This document shows positions 10,894 through 22,912 of a DNA stretch of 64,000 nucleotides, piece after piece (the stretch's first letter is position 1; every line of letters starts with the position of its first letter). The DNA is taken from the NCBI GenBank assembly GCA_963281255.1, contig OY725491.1, positions 3,782,001 through 3,846,000 of the forward strand, given 5' to 3'. The notes beneath the pieces were generated by a model. That model had not been told where the DNA came from. It worked only from the letters and a program-made list of their open reading frames with translations, and searched no databases. This DNA comes from Aphrocallistes beatrix. Its lineage: Eukaryota; Porifera; Hexactinellida; Sceptrulophora; Aphrocallistidae. The position numbers and the translations under genes are program-made.

Positions 10894-12848
10894 GGTTGGC
10901 CTTTCCTATGGGCGTTTTGCTTTTTATCAAAAAAGTGCCAAAAGACCTTTTAAACCATTTTAGGATAACTAAAGGGATTCAAAACAATAATTTTGATTTT
11001 TAGAATTTAAATGCAAATATTTCGCCACTTAGAGCCACTTGCACCACCTGGTGTCGCCTAAAAATGGACACATTTTGTCTCATATCCACAACATCTTTGA
11101 ACCATGTCAGATCATCATTTTAATGCTAAATTCGTGCTCAGCACTAAATTTCCAGCAATTTGATATATATATTGACATTTTTGGAGAAATTATTTGGCTG
11201 CGGGTTCCTAGCAACGGCCAGGAATGTGAAAAAATATCTGGCCGTTGCTATGCACGGACATCCAAAAACTTCTCCAAATATGGTCAATATACTTAGGGCA
11301 TTCAAAAAGTTCTCATCCCAAATCTGTATCTCAAATGATAGTGAAAATAGGATATTTTCTATTTGTCTATTGTATTCCTTAGGGGATCAGCTTCCAATTT
11401 GTATATTGGTTTATTTTACAAGGACAATTGTTGTGGTTCCTACATTATATTTTTGTACATCGGTTTAAGGTAGTCCCTTTGAACGTGATTTTTCGGGTTC
11501 CCTTTGATATATTTCAGTTCTGAGCAAATTTAGATTAAAACTGATCCCTCCATCGAATTCTACGCATCAACTAACATATAGATTGAATTTTCTGAAGTAT
11601 TATAGTTTGAGGCTGAGGGAATACTATGTTTTGAAGTGGTTTACTACCATTTTTGTCCCACTTTTTGAGTGGCGAAAATTGACAAAAAATCCACTAAAAG
11701 TAGCATGATATTTTTTCAACACGAGCAATACTATTGAACACCTCCCGTTTACTTTTTCACATTGGTTCTTAATTATTTAACCTTTTAATGACCTTATTCT
11801 ACGATTTTCACAACTTTTATTCTCCAAATTTAGTTTTAAGCCATTTTCAATGGGGAGATTCCAACTTTTCGACACTACCCTAAACCGATGCACAAAAAAT
11901 CTAATGTAGGAACCACAATAATTGTCCTTTTAAAATAAACCAATATATAAATTGGAAGCTGATCCCCTAAGGAATACAATGGACAAATCGGAAATATCCT
12001 ATTTTCACTATCATTTGAGATACAGATATGAGATGAGAACTTTTTGAATGCCCTAAGTATATATCAAATTGCTGGAAAATTAGTGCTGAGCCCGAATTTA
12101 TTATTAAAATGATGATCTGACATGGTTCGAAGAAGTTATTGATCTCGAATTCCGGTGGACACTTTCGAATGTGGTTATTTTTGGGTGGCCAGTCATCAAT
12201 GACCAGTTTTTCCCACTTTTGATGGAAAAATTCTGATATACCATATTTTGAAGTTAAGTAGTGCTATAAGTTGTCGAATAAGGATATTTGCATGTTATTT
12301 AATATTCCAAAGCAGTTAAACTAATGGAAATTGAGGGACTTATACAAATATTTTTTAAATCCTATTTTCTGATACTTTTTTTTCAGCAATTATAAAGGTG
12401 ATAACTTTTTGTAAATTCATCATAGGGGGGAAAACTCAACGGTTTCTGATAGATCTCGAAGAGTAGAACATAATGAACAGACAGAATTTTGATAATACAA
12501 ATAAAAAGAGAATTAAGAAAAAAATAGTGTCAAAATTACTAAAAATGAAATTCCTCGGGTGTTTTGGTGTGAATTTTTAACATTTTTCAAAATTTCAAAA
12601 ATCTGTCTGTTCATTAGTTAGTTCATCGATTTATGAATGATTTTGAAAAGTTTCTAATGGATTGTAAGCATATTGTTTCCGATTTCTTACTTGTAAAATG
12701 ACCAATTTTTTTAAAAAAATTTTTATCTCTGATTATTTCAATTATTAATGCAGTTTTGCAAATAACTCTGCGATTCAAATCTGCACTGAAAAAATTAAAT
12801 GAATTGGTTGAAAAAGTCAAAAGTTAGCTATTATAGGAAAGGCCAACC
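10894..12848. mobile_element. TTAA-flanked foldback element (copy A), interrupted by a 766-bp MITE
   Basis: Termini GGTTGGCCTTTCC and, inverted, GGTTGGCCTTTCC, with TTAA at 12849-12852 and a degenerate TTCA at 10890-10893. After removal of the MITE at 11292-12057 (plus TA) the length is about 1.19 kb, close to copy B at 42370-43582. The centre is a palindrome around CTAGCAACGGCCAGGAA. TTAA duplications point to a piggyBac- or Kolobok-type source (inference). No ORF of note. Confidence 0.7.
11292..12057 (+). mobile_element. 766-bp TA-flanked MITE, copy 1
   Basis: Termini CTTAGGGCATTCAAAAAGTT inverted at both ends, TA on each side (11290-11291, 12058-12059), arms about 190 bp. Same length as the copy at 33722-34487, which lies in the opposite orientation and looks nearly identical by eye. 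TA targets suggest Tc1/mariner mobilisation. Confidence 0.88.
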
Positions 12849-13401
12849 TTAAGTCTAATTGCTATTTTAAGATTTTACATGTATTATACTTATCATTATT
12901 TTTTAAATATAGTAGTTACTGCTAACGAATGTAACATTAGTTCTGATCAATAATATTGTGAACTGATTACATACAATGATATAGATAACTATGGACTAAT
13001 TATAATTATATTGTGGAATACAACTCTTACTAAAGAATTATATATTTTTGCTCGCTGTCATGCCCACACATTTGCAATGGTACCACTCAGCGCACCCATC
13101 ACAATCGATCCATTTGTGATGTTACAAAATCTGTTCGCAGATGAATCACTCAAAAAATCAATAGGAATTTGGAGATTCGGTAAATTTGCTGAATTAAATT
13201 AGAGATTGGTGACCTCATGATCACTCTCTTCTAAAGAAGACAGTATTATAACGAGAACGAGCAATAAATATTTGATATCTTATTTGATTTCTTTCTTTTA
13301 TACTTATCGGAATACAGTAGGTATCAAATTAATTATTTACAATTCCAATCAAACAATATATTTATCTTATTTCGAAATAAAGGGTTTGAATTTCAATGAT
13401 A
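12849..13401. other. no gene seen
   Basis: AT-rich; the ORF at 13011-13202 has no recognisable motif. Confidence 0.4.
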
Positions 13402-13980
13402 CAGGGTGGCTCATAAGTTCTGATACAAGCTTCATTAAGTATAAATGATATATACTCAAACAATCTTAGCTATTATGCTCTTTAGAGATTCTAAATAGAA
13501 TATTCTCGATTATTTTAGAAGACTTTTTCAGTCTAAGACCTGGAACTGTGTTTTGTGTGGTGACTTTTATGGGTGGAAAATGTGTCCTGGCACGCAGCGA
13601 AAATCGAGAATCAAGGTCGCTACTTCTGTAAAAAATGTCTTTATCATCGATGTCATATGACGATTTAGCACCAGATACCTTTCATTCACCATTGAAATAT
13701 TTCATAAATCCATTGAATTCATTATCAGAAACGAGATAAAGTTATTATTTTACGAGATCAAATTAGGTACATTTCGCAAAATCACCCAAAATTTCACTTT
13801 TTTCACATCTCAAAAAATCTGATCCAAATGGTTTTCAATATGTACTGATATAAACATCCTATATTTCTACAAATTTACAGTATGTCCGGAAATTATTGAG
13901 AAAAATTATTCAAATGGGTTTTTGAGTCTTACATATTAGTTTGCACTACAACTTTCAAAATGAATTAGTATCTCACTAAA

Positions 13981-14950
13981 TTAGTAATCTATTTTATATC
14001 CATCATTGTCGATAACTTTTTGGCACCTTTTCGGCATTGAAACCCAGTAGGGTTCAAGAAAATCAGGGGTTATTGATTCCCAAATTGTAGAAATCTGGGT
14101 CTTTAGCTCTTTCATCGTTCTTGGTCTGATCACATTGAGCTTATTCTTCATCCATCCAAGAATGTTTTCAATTGGATTCATGTCAGGACTCTGACTTGGC
14201 CAATCTATTGTATTTTCGGGCATATTTTTGCTATCCAACCCTTTGCCTTTTTGCAGGTGTGCTTTGGGTCGTTGTCCTGCACTAAGAACCACTGATCACC
14301 ATAGAATACTTGGGCTTGAGTGAGCAAATGCCACTCTAGAATCTTTACGAAGAAGTCCCCATTCATATTCTGCTCAAACATACAGAGTTGAAACGTCCCC
14401 ATAGCTGAGAACCCTGCCCAAATATGAACTTTCTGACTGTGTTTTACTGTTGGAACTATTCTGAATTCGGACTTTTTTGCCCACATCCTTACAGTACCTC
14501 CAAACAGCCAAAATGAAGCCTCATCAGCGAAAACAGCTTGATTCCATGATTTTCCAATGTTCCTTTTTGCCCATTCAATACGCTTAAGGCGATTAGTTTC
14601 GGACAGCATTGGAACAGACCTTGGAAGAGGCTTGGAATATTGGAGTCTTCTCAGGCAATCGTGCACGGCAGTTTTGGACCCTGGGGTAAGTAATCTAGCT
14701 GCAATATCGCGCAGTGATATCATCGGATTGTGCATTATTTGTTTCGCAACACTTCTCTTAATTGCATGGAAAATTTGAGAGGTCTGCCGGCGCCCTTCTT
14801 GTGATCTAGTGTGTCAGTTTCCTCTATTCACCGAATTACCCTGTAAACTGTTGCCAAAGAGACGTCCAGAGATTTGCTAATTTTTAAAGGAGTGTATTTG
14901 GTTGATTTCCACAGTGTTTGGATCTCATTTCTCTTTGATTTCTGAGACAT
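13981..14950 (-). pseudogene. Tc1 transposase (DD34E), frameshifted
   Basis: Start codon at 14950-14948, its A supplied by the first base of the inserted repeat. An N-terminal helix-turn-helix (LKISKSLDVSLATVYRVI) is followed by a stop near 14829. A second change of frame near 14760 leads into IMHNPMISLRDIAARL. The catalytic core reads QAVFADEASFWLFGG (first Asp), VQDNDPKHT (second Asp) and MNPIENILGWMKNKL (Glu), so the triad survives. A frameshift near 14220-14255 separates the second Asp from the Glu. The C-terminus FLEPYWVSMPKRC is typical. It cuts and pastes DNA at TA sites in intact relatives; this copy cannot make a full protein. Confidence 0.9.
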
Positions 14951-15506
14951 CCTTACTATTAAAACTCGATTATTGTATATTTAGTAGTATATATATATAT
15001 ATATATAAATATCTCTGTAACGAATTGATTGAAGAAACTGCCGGGGGCAGAAGGCTGATTTTTGGCATGTGGGAGTCTTTTGGCTATGGCTCCAAGAAGT
15101 TCTGAGTTCAGAGCAAAATGTCGACTCATCATGGAATTATGACGTCATTGTCACATTTTTAAAAGTTAAGCAACACAGTTATTCGGGCATAACTCAGCCA
15201 TTATAGGAGATAGAAGGCTGAAATTTTAATATAATATGTATACTAACATACCTCACATATGATGTAACTATCATCAAAGAATGATGACTCATCACTTTGT
15301 TATGACGTCATCATTACGCATCAAAAATTTTAAAATTGACAAATTTGGTGATTTTTCTAGTGATATCGAATATAAAAGTAAGACAGACATATTTAGAGAT
15401 GCTATCTCCCTAATAATTAACCAATGTGACCCCAGGCGACCGAAGGGAGCCTCCGGCGGACAAAGTGTCCGCCAGCCGCGCAGCGCAAGCAAGCGAAGCG
15501 CGCTTG
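14950..15506 (+). repeat. Helitron-like repeat inserted at the Tc1 start codon
   Basis: Begins TCCTTACTATTAAAACTCG after A14949 and ends GCGAAGCGCGCTTG before T15507, the clearest example of insertion between A and T. The body and GC-rich 3' end match the copy at 7914-8466. Confidence 0.8.
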
Positions 15507-16028
15507 TAGATAATATTATTCGAATAAGGCTAATTGTAAATGAATAAAGGGTGAAAATTCTTAAAAATGCTTCGTCATGATGACGTAATACTAGTCCTAC
15601 CAAATACGTAACATGAAATTTTCAAATTTTTAAACACTTCCATATCAACTTCCCCTAATAATGTCCATAATAGTATATCAGTAGAGGGATACATCTTAAT
15701 CACGTAGTAGAATACCAAGGATAAGAATAATAAGAAATTTTCAATAATTTCCGGACATACAGTAGAGTGTTTGAGGAAATGTGAGAGCCAATTTTTCGTA
15801 GAATTTGAAGACTAGAAATATCATTTGAAAAGCAGTGGGTCCTGACACTCGATTTTCGCTGCGTGCCAGGACCAGTGGCGTACCGTGACCAAATGCCGCC
15901 CGGGGCGGGAATTTTAGAATGCCGCATTGCCGCCCCTAGGTGTGAATTATTTAAATTAGAATTTCGCGATTCAATTTCCTATTTGCTTTATTTTGCTTAA
16001 CAATATTCTAATAACTCGCTACAAATGG

Positions 16029-18625
16029 TTAACAAATAGTTCTCGCTTTCAATGCTGCGAAATCATTGATGACATCATCAAAATTAATATTATCTGTTAT
16101 GTCTCTCTCTATCGATAAGATTGCAATGCTTGTTAACCGAATTTGACTCATTGTCGATCGCAGATAATTCTTTATTAGTTTTAACTTCGAAAAACTTCTT
16201 TCGCAGCTTGCAACGCTGATACTCATGGTCAGAAATATTCGAATCGCGATAATAAGATTTGGAAGGGACTCTATAAATCCCCATTTGACCATCCATTGCA
16301 GTAGAACAAGAATAGTGCAATTTCCGCAAATGACACCTTGATTATTATTACGCGAGACTAACACATATCTCCTAAGTCTATGAATTTCAAGTTTCAATTC
16401 ATCACCATCGACTTCATTATATACATCAGCGAGGGCATTGATGCTTTGTTCGATAAATTTATCCCGGTTTGTATCCATGATAATTTCAAGTTGGAGAAAC
16501 CCAAATTTTTTGTTAATTGTGTCTATCTGTTCAAAGCGTTTGTTAATTTCATTCCTTAATTTGTCCACCACTTGAAACAACTCTCGTCGTAGCTCTTCTT
16601 GGAAAGTAATATTTTCATCATTAATCGCCACACCATCTATTCTTTTTCGCTTCCTCACACGTCGCGTTATTGTAATATCCATTTCCTCACATCTGGCGAT
16701 CGCATAAATAATAGATTCCTCAACCAGTCGATCTCGTCCATCATCCAGAAACTGTCGAAGTGAGTGGATTTTAAAAACAGATTGATCTAATCCGAGTCCT
16801 TTGGTCTGTAGATATTTCTGGACGTCATCAACTTCAGGGAGAATCTTCCCCCACAATCCCAGGTAACAGAAAAATGGGAATGTATTTAAGCTGGAAATGA
16901 GGATACCTGCACCTGACCTTGTGTCTAAATTCTCCTCTGCTCCCGTAAGTTTCTCCAAGGCTTCTAACACTTCAGGGAAATAGTACATAGTACACTCACT
17001 GCGTCATTTCTGGCACTCCAACGAGTTTGCACTATTCGCTTCACTCTCTTTGGCGCAAATGCTTGCAATACGTCCCATCGATGAGTGGAGGAAGAAAAGA
17101 AAGAATAAACTCTTTCTACAGTTCCAAAGAATGTGATAGAGTTGACGGTCTCTTCAGCTGCGTGAACTCCTGCTAGATTGAGACTGTGATTGGTGCATGC
17201 GACAAACTCAGCCTTTGGATTAACATTACGGATCCGCTGTTGCACACCATTGTGGATTCCAGCCATAGTAGCCGCGTTATCATAACCTTGTCCTCGACAA
17301 TCTTCTATGTTTAATCCGTCTTCGCTCAATTTTTGCAGAATAACCTTCGTTATTTCCTCAGCTGTTTTCCCTTTGAATTGAATAAAATCAATGAAGGATT
17401 CCAGGATTTGAACAGTGTCATCCTTTATAACTACATAACGAATGATCTGTGTCATTTGATCGTTATGTGAAATATCAGGGGTGCTATCGAATAATATTGT
17501 ATAGTACTTAGCTTCTCTGATATTTTCAATAATTTGCTGTTTTACGTGGCGAGCGAGTAACTCAATAAACTCGTTCTGGATCCTTGGAGACAAAAAAGAA
17601 ATTGAAATATTGGGAGCCATTCGGATCCGTGTCAAATGTTCCATCAGCACAGGATCATACTTAGAAATAAGCTTTATAAGTTCCATGAAGTTTCCCGGAT
17701 TGCCTTCTCCATCAAGGAACTCCCTGTGTCCGCGTAATGCGAGATTCTGTTTAGTCAAAAATAGAATTGCATCAAGAATACGATGAAGAATATTGACCCA
17801 CCTCTTTTTTTGTGATTCTATTCGTCCCTGTTGATCCCTGTCCAATGTTTGACCCTTGTCCAACCGCATTGCCAGTTCTTTCCAACTCACAAACGCTAAC
17901 AGGTGTTCACGACTTTTTTCATGATCATTAACTTTAGGATTAAGTTTCCACCACATTCGGAACCCGTTTAGTGCAAAAGCACTTTGTGTTTGATCTATCG
18001 GACTTCTCAAAAATAAGCGACAGCAAAAACAATATAGACATCCACTAATTGGAGAATACAACATCCAAGATCTCAGTACTTTCTCACCATTTTCTAAGAT
18101 ACGATAAAACCATTCCTTGCTAAGAGTCCTATTTTCTCCTCTTGAACCATGTTTTTCTACTGATATAAATGGCCCCTCTTTGTTTTGAAGATCTACTGGC
18201 CCACGGGATACGAGTTCGATCCGAATAGGGTCAGATAATGGTATATTCCAAACTCCAGCATCATGAAAGATATCAGGATCTACTTTATCAATATCATGTA
18301 TTTCTGATTCAGGTCCCGTCATTGAATCTGATTCCTCTGAATTGGATTCTATCCCAACTGTGTCTCTGACTGAAGAGCTAGCTATAGTCTCATCAAGATT
18401 GGAATCAATCGGGGGGCTTTCAACAAAGGATATATCAGGAACTGGAACCGTTACAGACTCAACAGGCAGCAAGAAATTGTGCATTGTACGTGCAGAGCGC
18501 TGATTTTCTTCTTTACGCTCTTCTCGTTGCCTTCTGTAGGCAGCACCACTCAGCTTTACCCTCTTAATCTGCTGCTCATTATTTGAAATTGCAATTTTAT
18601 GATGAAATCTGAATAGTTAATTTAT
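16029..18625 (-). pseudogene. hAT transposase, TTF-finger/ZMYM1-like type, one frameshift
   Basis: Two overlapping frames: 18484-16964 (506 residues from the first ATG) and 16988-16029 (319 residues). The open frame also continues upstream of the ATG to about 18625 (KRVKLSGAAYRRQREERK), a lysine-rich start usual in this family, so the real start is probably in an upstream exon or non-ATG. Counting from the ATG: TTF-type zinc finger near 140-200 (SGCLYCFCCRLF), RNase-H-like core with LFDST (Asp 333) and GYDNAATM (Asp 402), CTNHSLNLAG near 440. The second frame ends with the hAT C-terminal dimerisation block ASCERSFSKLKLIKNYLRST. A single-base-type shift near 16985-17000 is the only break seen. 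The protein excises and inserts hAT elements; this copy is one indel from full length. Confidence 0.93.
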
Positions 18626-18965
18626 TAAAACACGCAAGAAATCTATAAATGCGACTTAATATTGTCATTTATATTTCTTACAGTTAATAATTTCACTTCT
18701 ACAAGTACTATGACTATTATGTTATTATGTTATTACAGTAAGGTTGTGGTTTGTATACTAATATATGTTTTCATTATTTCAGAAATTGAAATCATTACAA
18801 TTGATTTAGAGGAATTCATAATTATAGAAGTGCAGTTATCAATTGCTATTTGTGAATTGGCAATAGTGCGAATTGTCAACAGACAATAAACTTTGATCAA
18901 TTTAATTCAACACTGGATTTCTACATGCATTAGGAGAATTTAATTTAAAGTTGTAAATGCAATTT

Positions 18966-18988
18966 GCCGCCCCCCCGCCCCCCCCCAC
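18966..18988 (+). repeat. poly-C tract near hAT end
   Basis: Run of C with single G interruptions, 12 bp inside the hAT terminus. Confidence 0.9.
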
Positions 18989-19191
18989 GGTACGCCACTG
19001 GCCAGGACACATTTTTTCCCCATAAAAATCACCATACAAAACATAGTTCCAGGTCTTAGACTGGAAAAGTCTTCTAAAATCATCGAGAATATTCGATTTA
19101 GAATCTCTAAAGACCATAATAGCTAAGATTGTTTGAGTATAAGAAATTTTATACCCAATGAAGTTTGTCACAGAACTTATGAGCCACCCTA

Positions 19192-19778
19192 TAATACTTC
19201 AGAATAATATCAATTTTCAAAATTCTTTGGATTCTATCTGTAGTTTAGATTTCAAACACTGGTATTTGGCTACCAATTATATAATCAAATTTCTATTGTT
19301 TGAAAGTTTCAATGGAATGACAATAATGGTATCTTGTTAAGGATTCAATTACAGTTGATGCTTTATCACGTTATTTGCTTGACTACAATCATTTTATGCA
19401 ATCTGAAGAATGGATTTTATTTCTAAGTGTTTGACCAATTCGTGTTAGCTATATTGACCTTAGTTGGATAACTGTTGAAATATGAATTGTATGCTGGTGT
19501 CAGACATTCTGATGTCTTTACATAATGAAATTAAAATTTATATAATATATTATCAAATGAGGTATTGTATTTTCTACTTCGATAATAAATAGATTGATAA
19601 TTATATATTTTATTTACAATTTCGATTAGCATACTAAATGACGACCGCAAGAGGCAGACGAGTTATTGTGGATGTCTCACCACAACTTATTTTAGAAGAC
19701 CTGGGCCCAATATAAGGGGGAGGATATTGTTGAGCATATCCTCTCTACTTTTAGGAGTGGCAACAGTTAAAATAGGGT
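19192..19778. other. no gene seen
   Basis: AT-rich unique-looking sequence between two nested element blocks. Confidence 0.4.
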
Positions 19779-20136
19779 ATTTATGCATAGCCTACTCTAA
19801 TAATGCCTCACAGTAAAATAACCAAGGATGCGGTAATAGCCGAATGGATTAATATACGATTAGCCTAAAATCGTTTACCATGTAGGATAGGCATTAAGAA
19901 TTTTTTGTTTTAAAACTACTTCTAAATGTTATTAAGGTAGAATTTTTGTGTAGAACTAAGATTAGTACGAGTTGATTATAAAAATTTAAAATTTTCAATG
20001 GAATGTTGTTACATTCCTACATTGCTATGGTAAAGCATTTAGATCAGTTTGAGCTATATCCTGCAAACTGTAAGAACTATGTCTTCAAATTTGATCGTAT
20101 TTGATAGGCAATTGGCTACTTCATATTAGGTAATAA

Positions 20137-20664
20137 TCCTTACTATTAAAATTTGATTAATGTATATTTATATATATATGTAACGCATTGATTGAATAAA
20201 CTGCTGGGCGCAGAAATCTGATTTTTGGCATGTGGGAGTCGTTTGAATATGGCTCCACTGGGTTCTGAGCTCAGAGCAAAATGTCGACTCATCATGGAAT
20301 TATGACGTCAATGTCACATTTTTAAAAGTTAAGCAATACAGTTGTTCGAGAATAACACAGCCATTATAAGAGATAGAAGGCTGAAATTTTAATAGAATCT
20401 GTAAACTAATATACCTAACATATGGTGCAACTATAATCTAAAAATGATGACTCATCACTTTGTAATGACGTCATCATTACTCATCAAAATTTTAAAAATT
20501 GATCATTTTGATGATTTTTCGTTCGATATCGATTTCACCAGTAGTGCAGACGTATTTGGAGATGTTATATAATTAATCAACGGTGACCACAGGCGCCCAA
20601 AGGGCGCTTCTGGGGGACATAAAGTGTCCGCCAGCCCGCAGCGCAAGGAAGCGAAGCGCGTTTG
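20137..20664 (+). repeat. Helitron-like repeat
   Basis: Begins TCCTTACTATTAAAATTTG after A and ends GCGAAGCGCGTTTG before T. Same body as the 7914 and 14950 copies. Confidence 0.75.
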
Positions 20665-21646
20665 TGCAATTTAAATTTCTAAATTCACAGACTATAGAGT
20701 TATGCGACAATTTATTGTTTTGGTCACATTCTTAAAATCAATCCATAACTCAAACCTCGTTGAATTTAGAAGTTCAAGTTGTATTATCACCTATTAGGAA
20801 GTAGTCCATTGCTTATCAAACACGATCAAATTTGAAGATCTAGTTACTACAGTTTTCACGAATTGGCCCAAACTGACCAAAATGCTTTACCATAGCAACG
20901 CAGGAATGTAACAACATTCTATTGAAAAATTCTAAATTTTTCAAATAAACTTGTACTAATCTTGGTTCTACACAAAAATCACACCTTAATAGCATTTAGA
21001 ATTAGGGTTGAAACAGCTTATAAAATTGCTAAAATTGTCCTTAGAATGACCTGTTGCGCAATGATATGATGACTAATCGAAATTTTTCCAACGAATATAT
21101 TTACTTTGATGGCATGTTTATGTATGCTGGTTATACATTCTTAATGCCCATCCATAGCATTCTAATACACTAAGGCAATGATACTCTAATTAATTTCTGG
21201 ACCATGGAATAAGATTAAGAGCTATTATGAATTCATTAATTTAAAGGCAATATTGAAGTTGATGATAGATTCAATGTAATAATTACTTAATGCATTGTAA
21301 AGTGTTTGTTTTAGGCTTTTAATTAAACCATCCCCCTTTTCTAGCCATCCTCTTTCGAGTTAGATTCATATATTATTAATAATTAATGTGATTCATATAT
21401 AGTCGTACATGCTAATGATTCAAAAATGTATAAAGAATCAATCAATAAAAGTTATGATAATTAAAAATAGATCTGGACTTCATCATTAATTAGCATCAAA
21501 CATCGAGTAAGTAAGCATTCTGATCTTTAACTTCACCGACTTTCAGACAGACGTCTCTAGAAACAGTTCAGCTAAGCAGAACATCTTATTGATAAACAGT
21601 AAAAGTAGTTGAATAACTAGAAGGTACAAAGAAAATCAATTACTTA

Positions 21647-21960
21647 CAAGCGTGCTTCGCTTGCTTGCGCTGCGCGGCTTGCAGACACTGCGTGTCCGCA
21701 TATTTACCTAGTGGGCGCTTGGGGATATTAGAGAAACAATATTGTCATTGTCATTTGTCTACGGTTACATTAATGAAATCAGAACTGTAGGATAAATTTT
21801 GTTCGTGATAAATATAATGTACTTTGTATTAAGTCAACTAATCCCGAATGTAAGCTCAATTTGAATATACAAAGTTCACATTGCTAAATATTATTATACT
21901 TAAATAATCAACTCCAGTCCATGTCGTTAAAAGTTATTTTATGATCGAATTGATTGGCCA
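21647..21960 (-). repeat. Helitron-like repeat, divergent subfamily, 3' end
   Basis: Starts with the inverted GC-rich 3' end (ACAAGCGTGCTTCGCTTGCTTGCG split into CAAGCGTGCTTCGC and TTGCTTGCGC) and continues into a body with GGGGATATTAGAGAAACAAT, which differs from the main family. The same body recurs at 37958-38300. Confidence 0.55.
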
Positions 21961-22123
21961 GCACATTTTGTCACCTATCTCGGCGAGGTGTGAACATTTC
22001 GCATAGATCTTCGAATTTAATCCTAGATTCATCATTTGACACCTACATGCCAATTTTCGTATCTATACGAATTGCCAATTCTTCAATCAATTCGGACAAA
22101 AAAAAAAAAATGATCTTAGTGTT

Positions 22124-22912
22124 TTAATATATAAGATATTTTTTCAACTTAGTATTCTCTCGATTCAGATTCAGATCTCCTGAATAATATTTTCTAACTC
22201 GCATATCATTTACTATGCTGCATGACAATTGAATTGGATGTTTTTGTTTATATAACGCTTCAATAGCTAAATATTGGTTAATAATAAGGGAACGTTCAAT
22301 CGAAGATTGGTTGTCAACAATGTGAATTTTCAACATAAAGATGGAATCAGAATTAGTTTTGTGGAGTATCCAACCGTTAGGAAGATCTATTAGGCTTAAT
22401 TTGAAAACTATATCGGTAAGACAAGTAACTAGGAACTTAGCTTCAGTTTCTTGGAAGTCAATGCGACTCTCCTTATATGCAGCTTGAGTTGATTTCATCT
22501 CTTCGTCTTCTCTGGACAGTCTTGGAGGCTTTACTCTTCTGTCTGTAAGATAACTAGGACAATTGGGGAATATGCTGGGAACTGCATTTTGCTTAAGTGA
22601 AAGCTTCTTTCTAGGCATCTTCACTATATTTTCGCCATCAAAAAATCAAAAGTCCTCTCGATGTCTTCCTCTCGGAAATGATTGATACAAACCTAAGATT
22701 GAAAGAATCTATAATCGTCAGAGTCATACGAATATATAAATGAAATTATCAGTCAAATTACCTTTAAGTATTTATTCTCAGTCTTTCTTTGGGCGAGGTA
22801 TTGCACGAAACCATTTCTCTCGAGTCTCAAAATCAGTCGGAAATAAAAAGGCTGAGGTGAATCCAACCTGGCTATGGTAATTCGACTTACACCCAGGCAC
22901 AACACAGGCCAT
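22124..22912 (-). pseudogene. P-element transposase, THAP domain and N-terminal region
   Basis: Exon 1 runs from ATG at 22912 to about 22762: MACVVPGCKSNY, then FLFPTDFETREKWFRAIPR, the C2CH THAP pattern. A consensus intron (donor after 22762, acceptor before 22692, about 69 nt) joins in phase to VCINHFREEDIERTFDF. The second frame 22624-22124 gives KLSLKQNAVPSIFP, the AVPxIF block that closes a THAP domain. It then continues about 140 residues with no recognised motif. One indel sits near 22779 (before the donor) and another in a T run near 22640. THAP fingers bind the ends of P elements; no catalytic region remains. The reading across exons is inference from splice consensus and THAP spacing. 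Confidence 0.8.

Larger units (their letters stand above)
13878..15762 (-). mobile_element. Tc1-like element interrupted by a Helitron-like repeat
   Basis: Termini CAGTATGTCCGGAAATTATT and, inverted, CTGTATGTCCGGAAATTATT, each beside TA (13876-13877, 15763-15764). Without the repeat at 14950-15506 the element is about 1.33 kb, the normal size of Tc1. Confidence 0.9.
15873..19000 (-). mobile_element. hAT element, 3128 bp, perfect 8-bp TSD
   Basis: Termini CAGTGGCGTACCGTG and, inverted, CAGTGGCGTACCGTG, flanked by GCCAGGAC at 15865-15872 and 19001-19008. Encodes a hAT transposase on the minus strand. Clean ends and duplication indicate a young insertion, later than the MITE it sits in. Confidence 0.96.
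13402..19191. mobile_element. outer TA-flanked MITE holding three nested insertions
   Basis: Termini CAGGGTGGCTCATAAGTTCT (left) and TAGGGTGGCTCATAAGTTCT (right, inverted), each next to TA (13400-13401, 19192-19193). The arms pair over about 220 bp (13402-13620 with 15840-15872 plus 19001-19191). Without the Tc1 (13878-15762) and hAT (15873-19000) insertions it is about 0.77 kb. A diverged relative lies at 37330-37495. Confidence 0.85.

Noticed and set aside
10894-12848. ORFs at 11039-11468 and 12623-12820
   Set aside because: They lie in foldback DNA, run through MITE junctions and have no motif.
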